A DNA stretch of 64,000 bases from NCBI GenBank assembly GCA_039621445.1, contig CP154956.1:92103934-92167933 (forward strand). The letters are read 5' to 3'. This document shows positions 52,530 through 62,899 of the stretch, in pieces. Numbering within the stretch: position 1 is the stretch's first letter; the number at the start of each line of letters is the position of its first letter. A program made the translations under genes and the position numbers. The DNA is from Euglena gracilis (taxonomy: Eukaryota; Euglenida; Euglenophyceae; Euglenales). A model generated the notes under the pieces. The model searched no databases. It worked only from the letters and a program-made list of their open reading frames with translations, and had not been told where the DNA came from.

Positions 52530-52821
52530 GATTGCAAAATGCAGAACCTGCAAGCAGGGCACGGTCTACGTAGGGGACGTAGTGGTAATAGGTGGAGAGG
52601 GAGGCGCAGGGTTGAATTTGCACCCACCTGGGAAGCGGACCCATGATGTTGTCCGCAACCCAGGCGCGAAAGGGTTCGACAATCCATTCTGCCCTTGTCT
52701 CTCAAGCACACTCACACCCAAATCCTTCACACCCAAATCCTGTGATGAAGCAGGGTGTTGCTTGCCCCAAAGGTGCTTGGTCTGGGTAAACATCAAAATA
52801 AAGCCCATTTTTGCGTGTTAG
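52494..52821 (+). CDS. Ambiguous coding segment 2 (CxxC protein)
   Basis: Reads RLGDALIAKCRTCKQGTVYV, GDVVVIGGEGGAGLNLHPPG, KRTHDVVRN, then a Cys-richer tail to TAG at 52819-52821. It follows segment 1 with a shift of one base at an A-run (52489-52497), so the two may be one gene with a homopolymer indel. CxxCKxG..xxGD loosely recalls small zinc-binding modules; no family is claimed. Confidence 0.35.
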
Positions 52822-52881
52822 GACCCTGGGTGTGCTCAACACAAAATGACCTGGAGAACACATTGGTATTCTTCCTTGCAG

Positions 52882-53034
52882 AATGCCACTATGTACCACC
52901 CACCTTTGACAGGAATCATGGCATTTCATGCAGCCTTCTTTTGGCCAGCAAACCTGGAATTTGAGCTGACAATCTGTGGACGTTGGGATTTGGGAATACA
53001 ATCGGACTCTCGCCTCCCCCTCCCTACGCCTTGA
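52882..53034 (+). CDS. Ambiguous coding segment 3
   Basis: After GGTATTCTTCCTTGCAG, phase 0: NATMYHPPLTGIMAFHAAFF, WPANLEFELTICGRWDLGIQ, to TGA. On the minus strand the same DNA offers CQLKFQVCWPKEGCMKCHDS between CCAACGTCCACAG and CTGCAAGG, also plausible and in line with the minus-strand exons at 53.4-54.4 kb. Confidence 0.3.
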   Translation, partial: NATMYHPPLTGIMAFHAAFFWPANLEFELTICGRWDLGIQSDSRLPLPTP

Positions 53035-53054
53035 AGGCCTGATGTGGGGGGTCA

Positions 53055-53350
53055 CAGGGGGATGGGGCAGGCTTCTTTTAACCAACCGGGGGGGAGGGAG
53101 GTGCCTGCCCGTAGCAGGCCCCCCCCCCCCCCCCCCGGGGGTCGGCTTTGGACCCCGGAGCCTGCTGACCCAGCCAATTTTCCTTTGAAAATGGCCATTT
53201 GGGCTCCTGCGCCTTCAGCGCCAGAGTATGAGCTTTAGCACTGACCACCCCAAAACCTGACCCCCAGGGGGTCGAAAATGCCCCCCCTGCCTGCCCATAG
53301 CACCCAGCCGCGCGGGGGGGGGGGGTGCACAATTCCTTAAAAAGAAGCCC
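53055..53350 (+). repeat. Family A element, copy 5
   Basis: Starts GCAGGCTTCTTTTAACCAACC and ends ATTCCTTAAAAAGAAGCCC; centre CTGCGCCTTCAGCGCCAG (53205-53222); TTTCCTTTGAAAATGGCCA matches copy 1 by eye. Confidence 0.6.
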
Positions 53351-53449
53351 AGTACGAGGGTGCACCTCCCCCCTCAATTTTAGCCAAAAATGCAAGCGGG
53401 GGACTATGAAAACCACGCACAAGCTGACACTTCCCTCCAGCTCAAAAAG

Positions 53450-53640
53450 GAAAAACTGAAGCGCATTGAGAGATCTGAGGGTTTTCATAAAAATTCACAT
53501 CGCAACACACAATATTGCAAACTCTGATGCCCATTCTCCTATGGAGTGATCTGAGGTCTTTTGATTCGTTGCAGTGTTTGTGTGCAAAAGTATATGGTAG
53601 CAATATGGACGCCCCCTGTTCATTGGGCAAGGGCGTTCAC
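53450..53640 (-). CDS. Candidate minus-strand exon
   Basis: Minus frame: GASILLPYTFAHKHCNESKD, LRSLHRRMGIRVCNIVCCDV, NFYENPQISQCAS. Protein-like with five Cys. Boundaries are not clear; it lies downstream of the better-bounded exon at 53808-53930. Confidence 0.3.
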
Positions 53641-53807
53641 TTGGACGGGGGGGGGGCAGATAGCAGCCAGTTATGGCTTTGCTGTCCACCCCAAACCCAG
53701 AAAGCGTGATTTTTTTGGAGAACAGACCACGAAAGCAAAACATAGCTGGAAACCACTTGCAAAGCATGTGGTTCAGGAAAAAATCAGCTTGGTGTAATCT
53801 CAATCAC

Positions 53808-53930
53808 CTGGGTATACCCAATCCTGGAATCCACAACATGAGACGTTCCTGTAATCAGCACCAGGGGGACGTGACAAATGTGGGTAAATTCATGAGGATA
53901 AAATAGACCTCGTCCCAGGCACTCCGATAA
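53808..53930 (-). CDS. Well-bounded minus-strand internal exon
   Basis: Minus strand: polypyrimidine + TTTTTGGACAG acceptor, then exactly 41 codons (LSECLGRGLFYPHEFTHICH, VPLVLITGTSHVVDSRIGYT, Q) to CAG|GTGATT. Phase 0 to 0. Splice signals and composition are among the best in the window. Contains CLGRG and HEFTHICH; HExxH is not present, so no metalloprotease is implied. Family unknown. Confidence 0.55.
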
Positions 53931-54030
53931 CTGTCCAAAAATTAAAAAAAAATAATGATTCTCCTCCTTCAATATCCAAAAAAAAAACCACAGGCTTTTA
54001 AAAGACTAATAATCACATTGAAACAAAAAC

Positions 54031-54168
54031 CTCAAAAAATGAGCACAATGCCATTTCATCCGTGTAAAGGGCTTGGACTGATCTGGCTTCCATTTCTGTA
54101 AATTTGCAAAAAAGCTGTCTTCATAGGGGGCCATCATGATCCCACCAAAACTTTCACTGGACATATTT
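54031..54168 (-). CDS. Minus-strand candidate exon
   Basis: After CTGGATTTTCAG: NMSSESFGGIMMAPYEDSFF, ANLQKWKPDQSKPFTRMKW, HCAHF, to TTGAG|GTTTTT; 138 nt, phase 2 to 2. The phases do not directly match its neighbours, so an exon may be missing or a boundary is wrong. Confidence 0.45.
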
Positions 54169-54297
54169 CTGAAAATCCAGAGCATTGCCAGCACCTCTAG
54201 TGCATTGCCAATCGTCAGAGCATGTTAAAAAAATGCAGGCAACCTCACCACCCCCAAAAGTAAAAAATACGTTGTGTTCAGGCTTCTTTTACCAAAC

Positions 54298-54450
54298 CTA
54301 TGGAGTGAGCGGCCCCTGACCTCAGCGCTGCCTCGTGGGTAGGGTAGCCCACCAAAAACTGCTGTAGGGGGCTCTGCAGCTCCTGCACAGAGGTGGCCCG
54401 GACTAACTGGTTGAAGGTTTCCATCCAATCACTGGCTGCCCCGGGACGGT
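54298..54450 (-). CDS. Minus-strand candidate exon abutting the CA repeat
   Basis: Acceptor TATTTGGCCAG lies only a few bases from a (TG)n tract of over 200 bp. The exon reads GAASDWMETFNQLVRATSVQ, ELQSPLQQFLVGYPTHEAAL, RSGAAHSI to ATAG|GTTTGGTAAAAG; 153 nt, phase 1 to 1. Amphipathic helices. The donor side has the GTTTGGTAAAAGAAGCCTG end typical of family A elements, so a repeat end supplies the 5' splice site. Confidence 0.5.
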
Positions 54451-54458
54451 CTGGCCAA

Positions 54459-54724
<266 letters not shown>

Positions 54725-55575
54725 AGAGAGAGAGACGCACATTTTCTTAAACAAGAAAAAGCAGACGTAAACCTCTGGGGGGGATCCCAATAAATGATGC
54801 AGGGGGGGCTTGTCCTGGGGGGGCAGGGCAGAACGGGAAGGCCTGGTGGGGGGGGGTCGACCCCGCCCCACCCACCACAGCATTTTCACCGATTTCGGGA
54901 AAACGGGGATTTTGGCCAGAAAAAAATTTGAATTTTTTTTTGAAAACTGAGCCCAAAACACATCATTTTTTGATGGAAAACCACATTTTTTTCACAAAAA
55001 ATCTCAAAATTTTCTGTCCTAAAAACTGGTACTTTTTAGGAGGGGGGGGTGTAAAAAACGAAGGTCAAAAAAGTGAACAAAATTTTGGCACAATCAAATT
55101 TTACTGACATTTTTTCTCGTTGAACTTTTTTTGGGACTTTCAATGGCATTTTTTGCTTCAAAAACCTCTGAAAAATAAACATTTTGAGAAAATGTTGAAT
55201 TTTTGGAAGGTGTGAAAAAATGGGGTTTTGGGTGGTTTTCGGGGGGACCCCCTATATGGTTCCCAAAATGGGTCAAAAAAAAAAAAACACCCGGCGCCGA
55301 AAGCGCCAGAAAAATTTTTTCGGGCCCAAAAATTGGTGCTCCCGGAAATACGGGAAGAGGTGGTGGGGGGGGGGGGTGGCCGACCCCCCCCCCCCACCAC
55401 ACTTGAAGGGGGGGGGGGGGGGGGGGGGTGGTCGACCCCCACCCCCAACCCACTACCCTGGCTGTTCGGCCGATTCCCGTTCTGCCCTGCTGGGGGGGGG
55501 TGACTTTCCACAATCAAAAAAAATCCACAATTAGTCACTTTTTGTAACCAGTCACCAACTTCCTGGGCCTCCACA
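54725..55575. repeat. Duplicated segment, filled-site copy
   Basis: 54725-54822 plus 55490-55575 reproduces 51663-51890 apart from the TTAGTTAG expansion, interrupted by the element at 54823-55489. Confidence 0.85.
54823..55489. mobile_element. hAT-like non-autonomous element with verified empty site
   Basis: Perfect 16-bp TIRs CAGGGCAGAACGGGAA / TTCCCGTTCTGCCCTG. Flanks CTGGGGGGG on both sides; the paralogous site at 51769 reads CCT + ten G + TCACTTTCC without insertion. The interior has a GGCGCCGAAAGCGCC hairpin (55293-55307) next to AAAATTTTTT and long C/G runs. No ORF. Confidence 0.85.
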
Positions 55576-57429
55576 CCTGTCAAGGGAATCCAAAATTAAT
55601 GGATTTCGGTCTCTTTTTGTAAAAAAAATTCCAATATTTTCGACGCCGAGTGGCCGCCAGGATATTTCGGGAAGGGTGTTTAAAGACGTTAGGCCCTGAG
55701 ACCCCTCAAATGAGGTGCAAAATTATGCCTTCTCAACAACGCAGAAATCAGGCTTAAACTATTGCCCTGTCCACCGGGCTTGGGGAGCCAACAAGCCGCA
55801 AGGCCAAGAAGAAAAATGCCCCAAAAAGGTGGGCAGGGCTTTGCTTATATACCCCGGGGGGTTTAGGGAGAAAAATCACTGGTAAGACCCCCACCCTCCC
55901 CAAGGGGTCCTGGGTTCTACTGGAAGCACTCCTCCTAAAAAACATTCCTAAAAATTTCCAGGAATTTTTTGGACTGGGGGGTCTGGACCTACATACCCAC
56001 CCTTCTTGGGTGGGCACCCGCCGGGTGGGGGGGGTGGGGGGCTTGGGGGACCCATTTTTTTGAAGGGTCAGTTCTGGGATTTTTTTTTGGCGATTCATGG
56101 CAGAAACAGAGGGACCCCTCGGTACCCACTCCGCCTGACCCCCGTCCGCCAGGGGTGAAGGGGCGGACCAAAACACCCACTCACCCACCCCCTCCCCAGG
56201 GTTGCCAAAATCAAGCAACTCTGTTCCCTTGGCGCTTCGCGCTGATTTCTTTTGTTAAAAAAAAAACAAAAAAATTCCCAGCTTGGCAAATGCCAATTGT
56301 TTTCTCACTAGCTGGAGCTGCTGGCAGACACCCCCCCACCAGGGTTGTATGAGAATCTCCGAGGGGGGGTGGGGACCCCCTTTCGAAACTGGGGGGGGGG
56401 GGGTCCTACCTCCAGTTTTCGGTCGCCGAAAATTTCGGCCACTTTTTTGGTAAAAAAGTCAAGTTTTCTGAAATTTCTCAAAAATGGTAGGGAATCAAAA
56501 GAAATGTCCAATGCCCAAATTGAAGCCCTTAAAATGCCCTATCTAACAGTATTTTGATTTCCCGACAACTCCCCTACCTGTCCTGATTTATGGTCATTTT
56601 TGGCCATTTTATGGTCATTTTTGGCCATTTTGCCAAAATTTCATGTTGAGCCTCAAAAAAAGCCCTAAAATACACTCCCGGCGCGAAGCGCCGGAAAATT
56701 TTTTTTCCCTGCAGAGGAGGGGGAGGGGGGTGGGGGGAACCCCCCCTTCCGAAACCGGGGGGGGGGTGGGGGACCCCCCGCCCCTGCCACCTTACCCCCC
56801 CCCAGGGGGGTGACCAGGTTTTGAAAAGTGCTGAGCTCTTAATGGGACTTGCACGTAATGGAAGGCTGAAGAAACCAGCATTGCAAATTTTGCGCAATTT
56901 ATAATTTACAAATTACACACCTGCTAGTAAGACTCAGAGATCTATCACCCCCCGTTCGCCGTTTTGACTAACAGCTCAGAGACCAGCACAACCTGCCAAC
57001 TGAAAAATTGTTGATGATAATGGTCATGATGGCCATCATGGGTCATGATGGCCATCATGGGTCATGATGGGCATCATGGGATTTGGGATTAGGGTTAGGG
57101 TGACGATTTAGGCAAAAAGTTAGGCAGAAGTCCGGCTGAGAAATAAGCGTAAAATTTGACTAAATTTTGACCTGAATTGGACCACAATTTGGAGAAACTG
57201 CCGGGTTTCCCCCGACCCGAACCCTAACCCCAACCCTAACTCTAATCCTAACCCTATTCTGGAAATAACACCAAATCTTACCCCCTCTTCCAAAAAAGTT
57301 TCGCCGGGGCACGTATTATTTTAGGAAAATATGGGAGGGGCCCAGTAATTTCACCTGGGCGGCCGAGATCCCTGGTAGGTACAACTACTGGGCCCACCCC
57401 CCAGGGGAGGGGGCCAATGAGCTGGTCTT
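55576..57429. other. No gene; hairpin elements and palindromes
   Basis: GGCGCTTCGCGC at 56231-56242 and GGCGCGAAGCGCC at 56680-56692 mark two poly-C/G-bounded elements. GGTCATGATGGCCATCAT palindromic units repeat at 57013-57078. TTAGGG (57085) and CCCTAA (57225-57262) tracts sit in opposite orientation, followed by GGTAGGTACAACTACTGGGC, the end sequence also found at 58980-59000. ORFs at 55750-56220 are repeat-derived. Confidence 0.45.
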
Positions 57430-57587
57430 TCCATATATATATATATATATACATGCATATATTTTATATATACATATATATTACATATATACATACATAC
57501 ATATATATGTGTGATTATATGCGTTATATGTATATAATATATATCTATATATATTTATGTATATATATAATATATATGTTATATATA
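57430..57587. repeat. TA-rich microsatellite
   Basis: Irregular (TA)n with CATATA and TACATA interruptions. The left boundary GAGCTGGTCTTTCCA|TATA resembles the right end of the TIR element at 58512-59040. Confidence 0.9.
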
Positions 57588-57734
57588 TGGCAAGTGTTAA
57601 GTTTAGTACTACATGGCTATTTTGCGCATCATAGCATGTGCGCACCTAACACTATACCTTCAAATAACGGGGGTGCCCAACCCGGTGTCAAGTTTAGTAC
57701 CACCCCTGGGGGGTACTGAACTTAACACTTGCCA
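57588..57734. mobile_element. TIR element in TA microsatellite
   Basis: TGGCAAGTGTTAAGTTTAGT and inverted ACTGAACTTAACACTTGCCA; 147 bp. TA precedes it, TTTATA follows. The interior has an ATAGCATGTGCGCACCTAAC phrase also seen in the 6482-6777 element. Confidence 0.7.
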
Positions 57735-58010
57735 TTTATATATACATACATATACATATATATGTATATATATGCATATGTATGCACATATATACATATA
57801 TACACAAATATACATATATATGCATATATGTATATAAACATACATATATATGTATATATACATATATATGTATATATACAAATATACATATATGCATATA
57901 TGTATATATACAAACACATACATATATACATACGTACATACATACATACATACATACATACATACATACATACATACATACATACATACATACATACATA
58001 CATACATACA

Positions 58011-58045
<35 letters not shown>

Positions 58046-58235
58046 TATATATTATATATAATATATATGTATGTATGTATGCATGTATGTATGTATGTAT
58101 ATGTATGTACATACATATGTATATGTATATGTATACATATGTATGTATACATATGTACATATGTACATACATACATACATACATACATACATACATACAT
58201 ACATACATACATACATACATACATACATACAGACA

Positions 58236-58269
<34 letters not shown>

Positions 58270-58271
58270 CA

Positions 58272-58306
<35 letters not shown>

Positions 58307-58511
58307 TATATATTATATATAATATATATGTATGTATGTATGCATGTATGTATGTATGTATGTATATGTATATATACATATATGAATATATGTATATTTG
58401 TATATATACACATTTTTTTCGCCGGAGGGGTTATTATTATGGGGTTATTTTCAGGATTAGGGTTAGGGTTGGGGTTTGGATTCGGGTTAGGGTTTGGGTG
58501 AAGGGCATATA
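57735..58511. repeat. Compound TATG/CATA microsatellite with internal duplication
   Basis: Two (CATA)n blocks (57935-58040, 58158-58300) each end in the same ATATATTATATATTATATAT turn followed by ATGTATGTATGTATGCATG, spaced about 258 bp apart, so a larger unit has been duplicated. TTAGGG-like sequence follows at 58455-58498. Confidence 0.9.
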
Positions 58512-59040
58512 TGGCAAGACTAACTCACTGCCCCCCCCCCCCCGGGGGGAGGGCCCAGTAGTTTAACCTGGGGGCGGGGGTCCCACTTCTTTCACCAACT
58601 CCAAATTTTGGTTTTCGCGCCCCGACGCGCCGCATTTCCGTTGAATACGGGATCCGGATCGGGGTTAAAATAAGGAATAGGGTTAGGGTTACGATTTGGG
58701 AAAGCAGGTGTGCCGAAATCGGGTCGAAATTCACATAAAAGATTGGACCGGAAATTCGTCCAAGATTCGGCCGGACTCCGGTCCAACTGCCGAATTTCCC
58801 CCATCCCCGACCTTTCACCCGAACCCTAACCCGAATCCAAAACCTAACCCTAACCCTAATCCTGAAAAAAAACCCCTAATACCCCCGCCGGCGAAAAAAA
58901 TTTCCGATAGCGGGGGGGTTTCCCCTGGGAAAACACAGAAGGGGGTCCCAGTAGTTTTACCTGGGAGGCCGAAGTCCCCGGTAGGTACAACTACTGGGCC
59001 CTCCCCCCGGGGGGGGGGACCCAGTGAGTTAGTCTTGCCA
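58512..59040. mobile_element. TA-flanked TIR element, GGCAAGACTAACTCACTG ends
   Basis: TGGCAAGACTAACTCACTG and inverted CAGTGAGTTAGTCTTGCCA, each abutting TA of a TA microsatellite. Subterminal CCCAGTAGTTT(T/A)ACCTGGG occurs in both halves. TTAGGGTTA in the left arm and CCCTAACCC in the right. About 530 bp, non-coding. Confidence 0.8.
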
Positions 59041-59365
59041 TATATATGAATATATAGATATAGAAGAGGAGGAAAGAAGAGAGAGAGAAAGGCATGAAGA
59101 GGAGAGAGGAGCCGAAGAGACGAAGAGAGGCAAGAGAGAGAAGGAGAGGAGCGAGAGAGTAGAGAATGAGAGAGAGCGAAGAGAGAGATAGAATGAGACG
59201 AGAAGAGAGAGAGAAGAAGAGAGAGAGAAGAGAGAGAGAAGAGAGAGAGAGGGATATGAAGGGAAGAGTGAGGATCGATGAGAAGAGGAGAAGAGAGAGA
59301 GAGAGAGACTATACACTATACTCATATATAAATATATATATTATATATCTATATATATATATATA
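59041..59365. repeat. (GA)-rich tract
   Basis: GAGAGAGAAGAGAGAG-type purine strand, 59060-59310, then TATA repeats. Ser/Leu and Arg/Glu ORFs are artefacts of composition. Confidence 0.9.
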
Positions 59366-59808
59366 TATAGGCCGCCCCGGGGGGGCCCTCAACTGAAAGA
59401 GTTACTGAAAGAGTAGGGTTAGGGGTTCGGGCCGGCCGGCCTCCGGTGCGGTCGCCCTCCCATCCCCGCCGACAATTTGGCCTCTCCGTGCCGCGCATGC
59501 TCCTCCCAGGACTGGCGAATCCCAACGTATCGGCACCGTCGGGGTCACACAGGCACTGGGAGGGGCAAATTCCCCTTGCGGGAGCGACCGTTCGGCGGCC
59601 TTCATCTTTATTTTTCCCTGCCTGCCTTCTGCCTTTGGGAATCGCGCAGCCCATGGCCCAGGGAGAGGAGGATGCGCGGAGGATATGCGAACCGGAGAGG
59701 CCAGCCGGTCCGAACCCTAACCCCCGTAACACCAACCGCCCCCCAGTGCAGGGTCGTGGGTAGTTGAGGGCCCCCCCGGGGGGCCCTCAACTATCCTCCT
59801 GCCATAGA
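59366..59808. mobile_element. TIR element, GGGGGCCCTCAACT ends
   Basis: CGGGGGGGCCCTCAACT (59380-59396) and inverted AGTTGAGGGCCCCCCCG (59763-59779), with a second CCCTCAACT copy and GCCA|TA at the right edge. The interior 59575-59690 (CGACCGTTCGGCGGCCTTCA) resembles 8965-9060, showing shared internal sequence between elements with different ends. Confidence 0.6.
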
Positions 59809-59965
59809 TATAGATACACACACATGTATATATACATATATACATATATGTATATATATACATCAATAACACAATTTTTTTTTTGACCCCCTATCTTTGT
59901 AAATATGAATGTATATATATATGTTTCTAGGGAACGCAATTATAATATATATATATATATATATA

Positions 59966-60137
59966 GGGAACACAATGCACAGTCTGCATGTATTTGAACA
60001 ATCATTCAGGGGAAAATGAGGTCCAAAAAGCGGATATTTCCAAATCCAATTTTTTTGGTGGCTGAAAAAAAATGGAGGAAAAGGAAAAAAAGACACACAA
60101 AAAACAGAAAAAATTGATTTTGAAAATTGATTTTTGC

Positions 60138-60197
<60 letters not shown>

Positions 60198-60358
60198 AAC
60201 ACAATGCACAGTCTGCATGTATTTGAACAATCATTCAGGGGAAAATGAGGTCCAAAAAGTGGATATTTCCAAATCCAATTTTTTTGGTGGCAGAAAAAAA
60301 ATGGAGGAAAAAAAGACACAAAAAACAGAAAAAATTGATTTTGAAAATTGATTTTTGC

Positions 60359-60454
<96 letters not shown>

Positions 60455-60620
60455 AACACAATGCACAGTCTGCATGTATTTGAACAATCATTCAGGGGAA
60501 AATGAGGTCCAAAAAGCGGATATTTCCAACTCCAATTTTTTTGGTGGCTGAAAAAAAATGGAGGAAAAAAAGACACACAAAAAACAGAAAAAATTGATTT
60601 TGAAAATTGATTTTTGCCCC
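59966..60620. repeat. Three direct copies of a 167-175 bp unit separated by (TA)n
   Basis: Units at 59966-60140, 60195-60361 and 60452-60620, each from GGGAACACAATGCACAGTC to TTGATTTTTGCCCC, are nearly identical and separated by (TA)n of about 54 and 90 bp. The third ends without TA. Unit edges are TA|GGG and CCCC|TA. Confidence 0.9.
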
Positions 60621-60910
60621 CCCTTGTGTTGAGGCTTACAACCCAGGGCCAAATTTGGCAGCCAAATCCTCCAACAGCCAGGGGCCCGACGAGCCAATGG
60701 GGCCAATGGACCATATGCAGGGGGTATCTCTTTGATGTGGTGGTTAATCATTCGTGTGTGTTTGTGTGTGTGTGTGTGTGTGCCAAAATCATGTGGATGA
60801 CAGAGCAGCACCGCCGTGCAAGAGCAGGCCAGCGATCCCGTTATCGCCTGTGTCGTTTCTGATTTGGTACATCCACTCATCCTCATCAATCACCTTCTTC
60901 TTCCCCACAG

Positions 60911-60957
60911 CGAACAGAACGTGACTCCTGTGAGTTCAACGACAGCAAGGATACACG
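60911..60957 (+). CDS. Candidate small exon
   Basis: CTTCTTCTTCCCCACAG acceptor, 47 nt, CACG|GTAGG donor, encoding EQNVTPVSSTTARIH; phase 2 in, 1 out. Joins in frame to 61012. Confidence 0.45.
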
Positions 60958-61011
60958 GTAGGAAAAATCAGAGATTCATTCTGGCACCTTTTTGCAAACT
61001 GTGTTGTGCAG

Positions 61012-61056
61012 GCTCTTACCCTAAAGCGAAGACTCGTTCATTTAAGTGTATGAGAG
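61012..61056 (+). CDS. Candidate small exon
   Basis: GTGTTGTGCAG acceptor, 45 nt, AGAG|GTACAT donor, encoding SYPKAKTRSFKCMR; in phase with 60957. Intron between them is 54 nt. Confidence 0.45.
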
Positions 61057-61351
61057 GTACATTTGTCCAATTTTTTTTTTCAATTTCATTCAAGATTTTG
61101 AGCTTCTAGCATGTTTCAGACAGGGAATGGGTGTTATTTGACTGACCCCCCCCCAACCAAAATTCAACCCCTCATCCATATGTGGGCGACCGAAGTTGCT
61201 CAGCCATGCCCACATACTTGCCTGCAAATGAGGGCAATGAAAATGGTTATCCCCCCCCCAAATAACAGGGCGGGGTGCCCCGTTTCTGGCACCATCTTTT
61301 TTGACCTCCCCCCCTCCCCCCCTGCCCCATCACCCCGGAATTCCCTCACAG

Positions 61352-61487
61352 ACCTTTTGAAATTGAATATGATTTCGATCCATCCCTGATTCCACTTGCA
61401 CCATCCGTCTTTTCTGTCCCTCCCCCAAAACCTGCTGCGAAGCACTCGCGGCAGGCAAGCGTTGTGGAATATTTTCGTCGTCGCTAA
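61352..61487 (+). CDS. Candidate terminal exon
   Basis: TTCCCTCACAG acceptor, then PFEIEYDFDPSLIPLAPSV, FSVPPPKPAAKHSRQASVVE, YFRRR and TAA. Acidic then basic, protein-like. Its frame does not match the exit phase of 61056, so a missing exon or different gene is possible. The upstream intron contains CCCCCAAATAACAGGGCGGG, related to 30105. Confidence 0.4.
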
Positions 61488-61739
61488 CCTAACCTTGGAC
61501 CGAAAAAACTGAGAGTGCCCCGTTATTGGAAGCATCTTTTTCGGCCTGCCCCCTGCCCCGTTTTTTTTTGGGGGGGGCACTGCCCACTCAAAGGGCACTG
61601 CCCTGCTAATACACCCCGCAATGAATGCCCTGGGGTCTGGGAGTTTGGGTTGGGGGTGTTCTCGCTCTGACCGAAAGGGGGGGGGGGACGCCATCAGACC
61701 AGGGGTTTTTGACCCAACCGAGCTCAACGCGCTGCCATG

Positions 61740-61992
61740 GCGCCATGGCAGAGCCAAGACACTGCTCAGGGAGCAGTGCTCCCGCACTGTGCCCTGACTT
61801 CGACGCAATGCGGTGCTCACCATGCACATCGCAGAGACAAATTTCGCCTGGAACCCAGGCATCACTCTGGACGTACTCAGAATTGTTAACCGACTTTGCA
61901 TACAGCAAGAATGGATTGACAGAAGAAGAAAAAACGTCCCGGAGAGGAAATGTTTTTTTTACCATCAAGAGAAAATGGCCACCCCTTGACTG
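61740..61992 (+). CDS. Candidate coding segment
   Basis: A + frame reading MRCSPCTSQRQISPGTQASL, WTYSELLTDFAYSKNGLTEE, EKTSRRGNVFFTIKRKWPP to TGA at 61990-61992. A minus frame is also open (61606-61968). The 5' edge overlaps a 20-bp perfect palindrome (61732-61751). Function unknown. Confidence 0.35.
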
Positions 61993-62049
61993 AGGCGGCT
62001 TTCAGCAAAATTCCAGAGCGGGCACAACACACATGCCACCTGACCTAGA

Positions 62050-62640
62050 AAACAAGAGCGCGACCAAACAATTTTTGAAATTGCCCTGGGTCCAAATGTT
62101 TACTGAATCCTTCACTGGAGGGAGTGCAAGGGATTGCCAAATATTGCCAACATAAGGGCAGCGCTGAGAAAACGGGCTGTGCCTTGCTAAAAAGGGGGGG
62201 TTCAGCTTAAAACCCTTGTGGAGTTTGAATTCTTGTCCACGTGCGTGGGCAAGGTGTTTCTTTTTTCCATTTATTTGTCCATTGAAAATATAAAACGTGA
62301 AAGCTGAGGCCGTGCCGACAGTTGCATCCAAATACACTCTGAATCTTTCGAGATGTGGAGCAATCGTCTGTCAGCGTCATAGGGCGGTCCATCTCGATGC
62401 CACACATAAGACGATCACAGGGTGCCCCAGCAATTCGTGCCTGCCTAAGGTTTAAATAATCTACATAGCGAGTCCTGACTTTCTTTTTGACATGCGAAAA
62501 CGAATAATCTGGCTGTGTCCCCACATTAACTGAGCTGCCCGTTTGAAAAGACTGAGCTGCCCGTTTGAAAAGACTTTTCCAACAAAAAGCATACAAACAT
62601 GTTGACGATGAAACTGCAACAGAATGAAGAGCTTGTAGGC
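62050..62640 (-). pseudogene. Possible decayed minus-strand gene
   Basis: Minus frames contain GTQPDYSFSHVKKKVRTRYV, DYLNLRQARIAGAPCDRLMC, RPMTLTDDCSTSRKIQS, then in the next frame YLDATVGTASAFTFYIFNG, QINGKKKHLAHARGQ. The YLDAT...NG..KK..LAHA pattern faintly recalls DDE transposase cores, but this is a guess. One frameshift near 62335. GAGCTGCCCGTTTGAAAAGA is duplicated at 62529/62551. Confidence 0.3.
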
Positions 62641-62899
62641 ATAAGGAGAAGGTGTGCTGCAAATGCAAATAACTCAAGACGTGTTTGAGGCAAAAAAGAA
62701 GAAGAAAATCCAAAAATGGACATGTTAAAAACTTTTTGTAACCTTGGAATTGGGATAACGTTGAACTTTCCAGCTCCAAAACTGATGAATGTGTGCAATC
62801 TTTGTGTTAGGCAACTTGCACCGCAAATCTATTGTTTTCTGAGCAAGAAATTATATACACCAGTGGGATTTGGAAGGGTATTTTCACAGGCATTTCACA

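Noticed and set aside
52494-52600. PARP-type zinc finger
   Set aside because: AKCRTCK..xxGD is reminiscent, but the required downstream His and Cys ligands are not visible.
53870-53900. Zinc metalloprotease motif in HEFTHICH
   Set aside because: HExxH would need His at the fifth position after HE; the sequence is HEFTH but lacks the surrounding helix and downstream ligand of known families, and the exon is short.
59029-59325. Ser/Leu-rich minus ORF and Arg/Glu-rich plus ORF
   Set aside because: Direct translation of a GA-rich tract.
62002-62779. Firm call of a MULE-type transposase
   Set aside because: YLDAT is suggestive but no second or third catalytic acidic residue or zinc finger could be placed.
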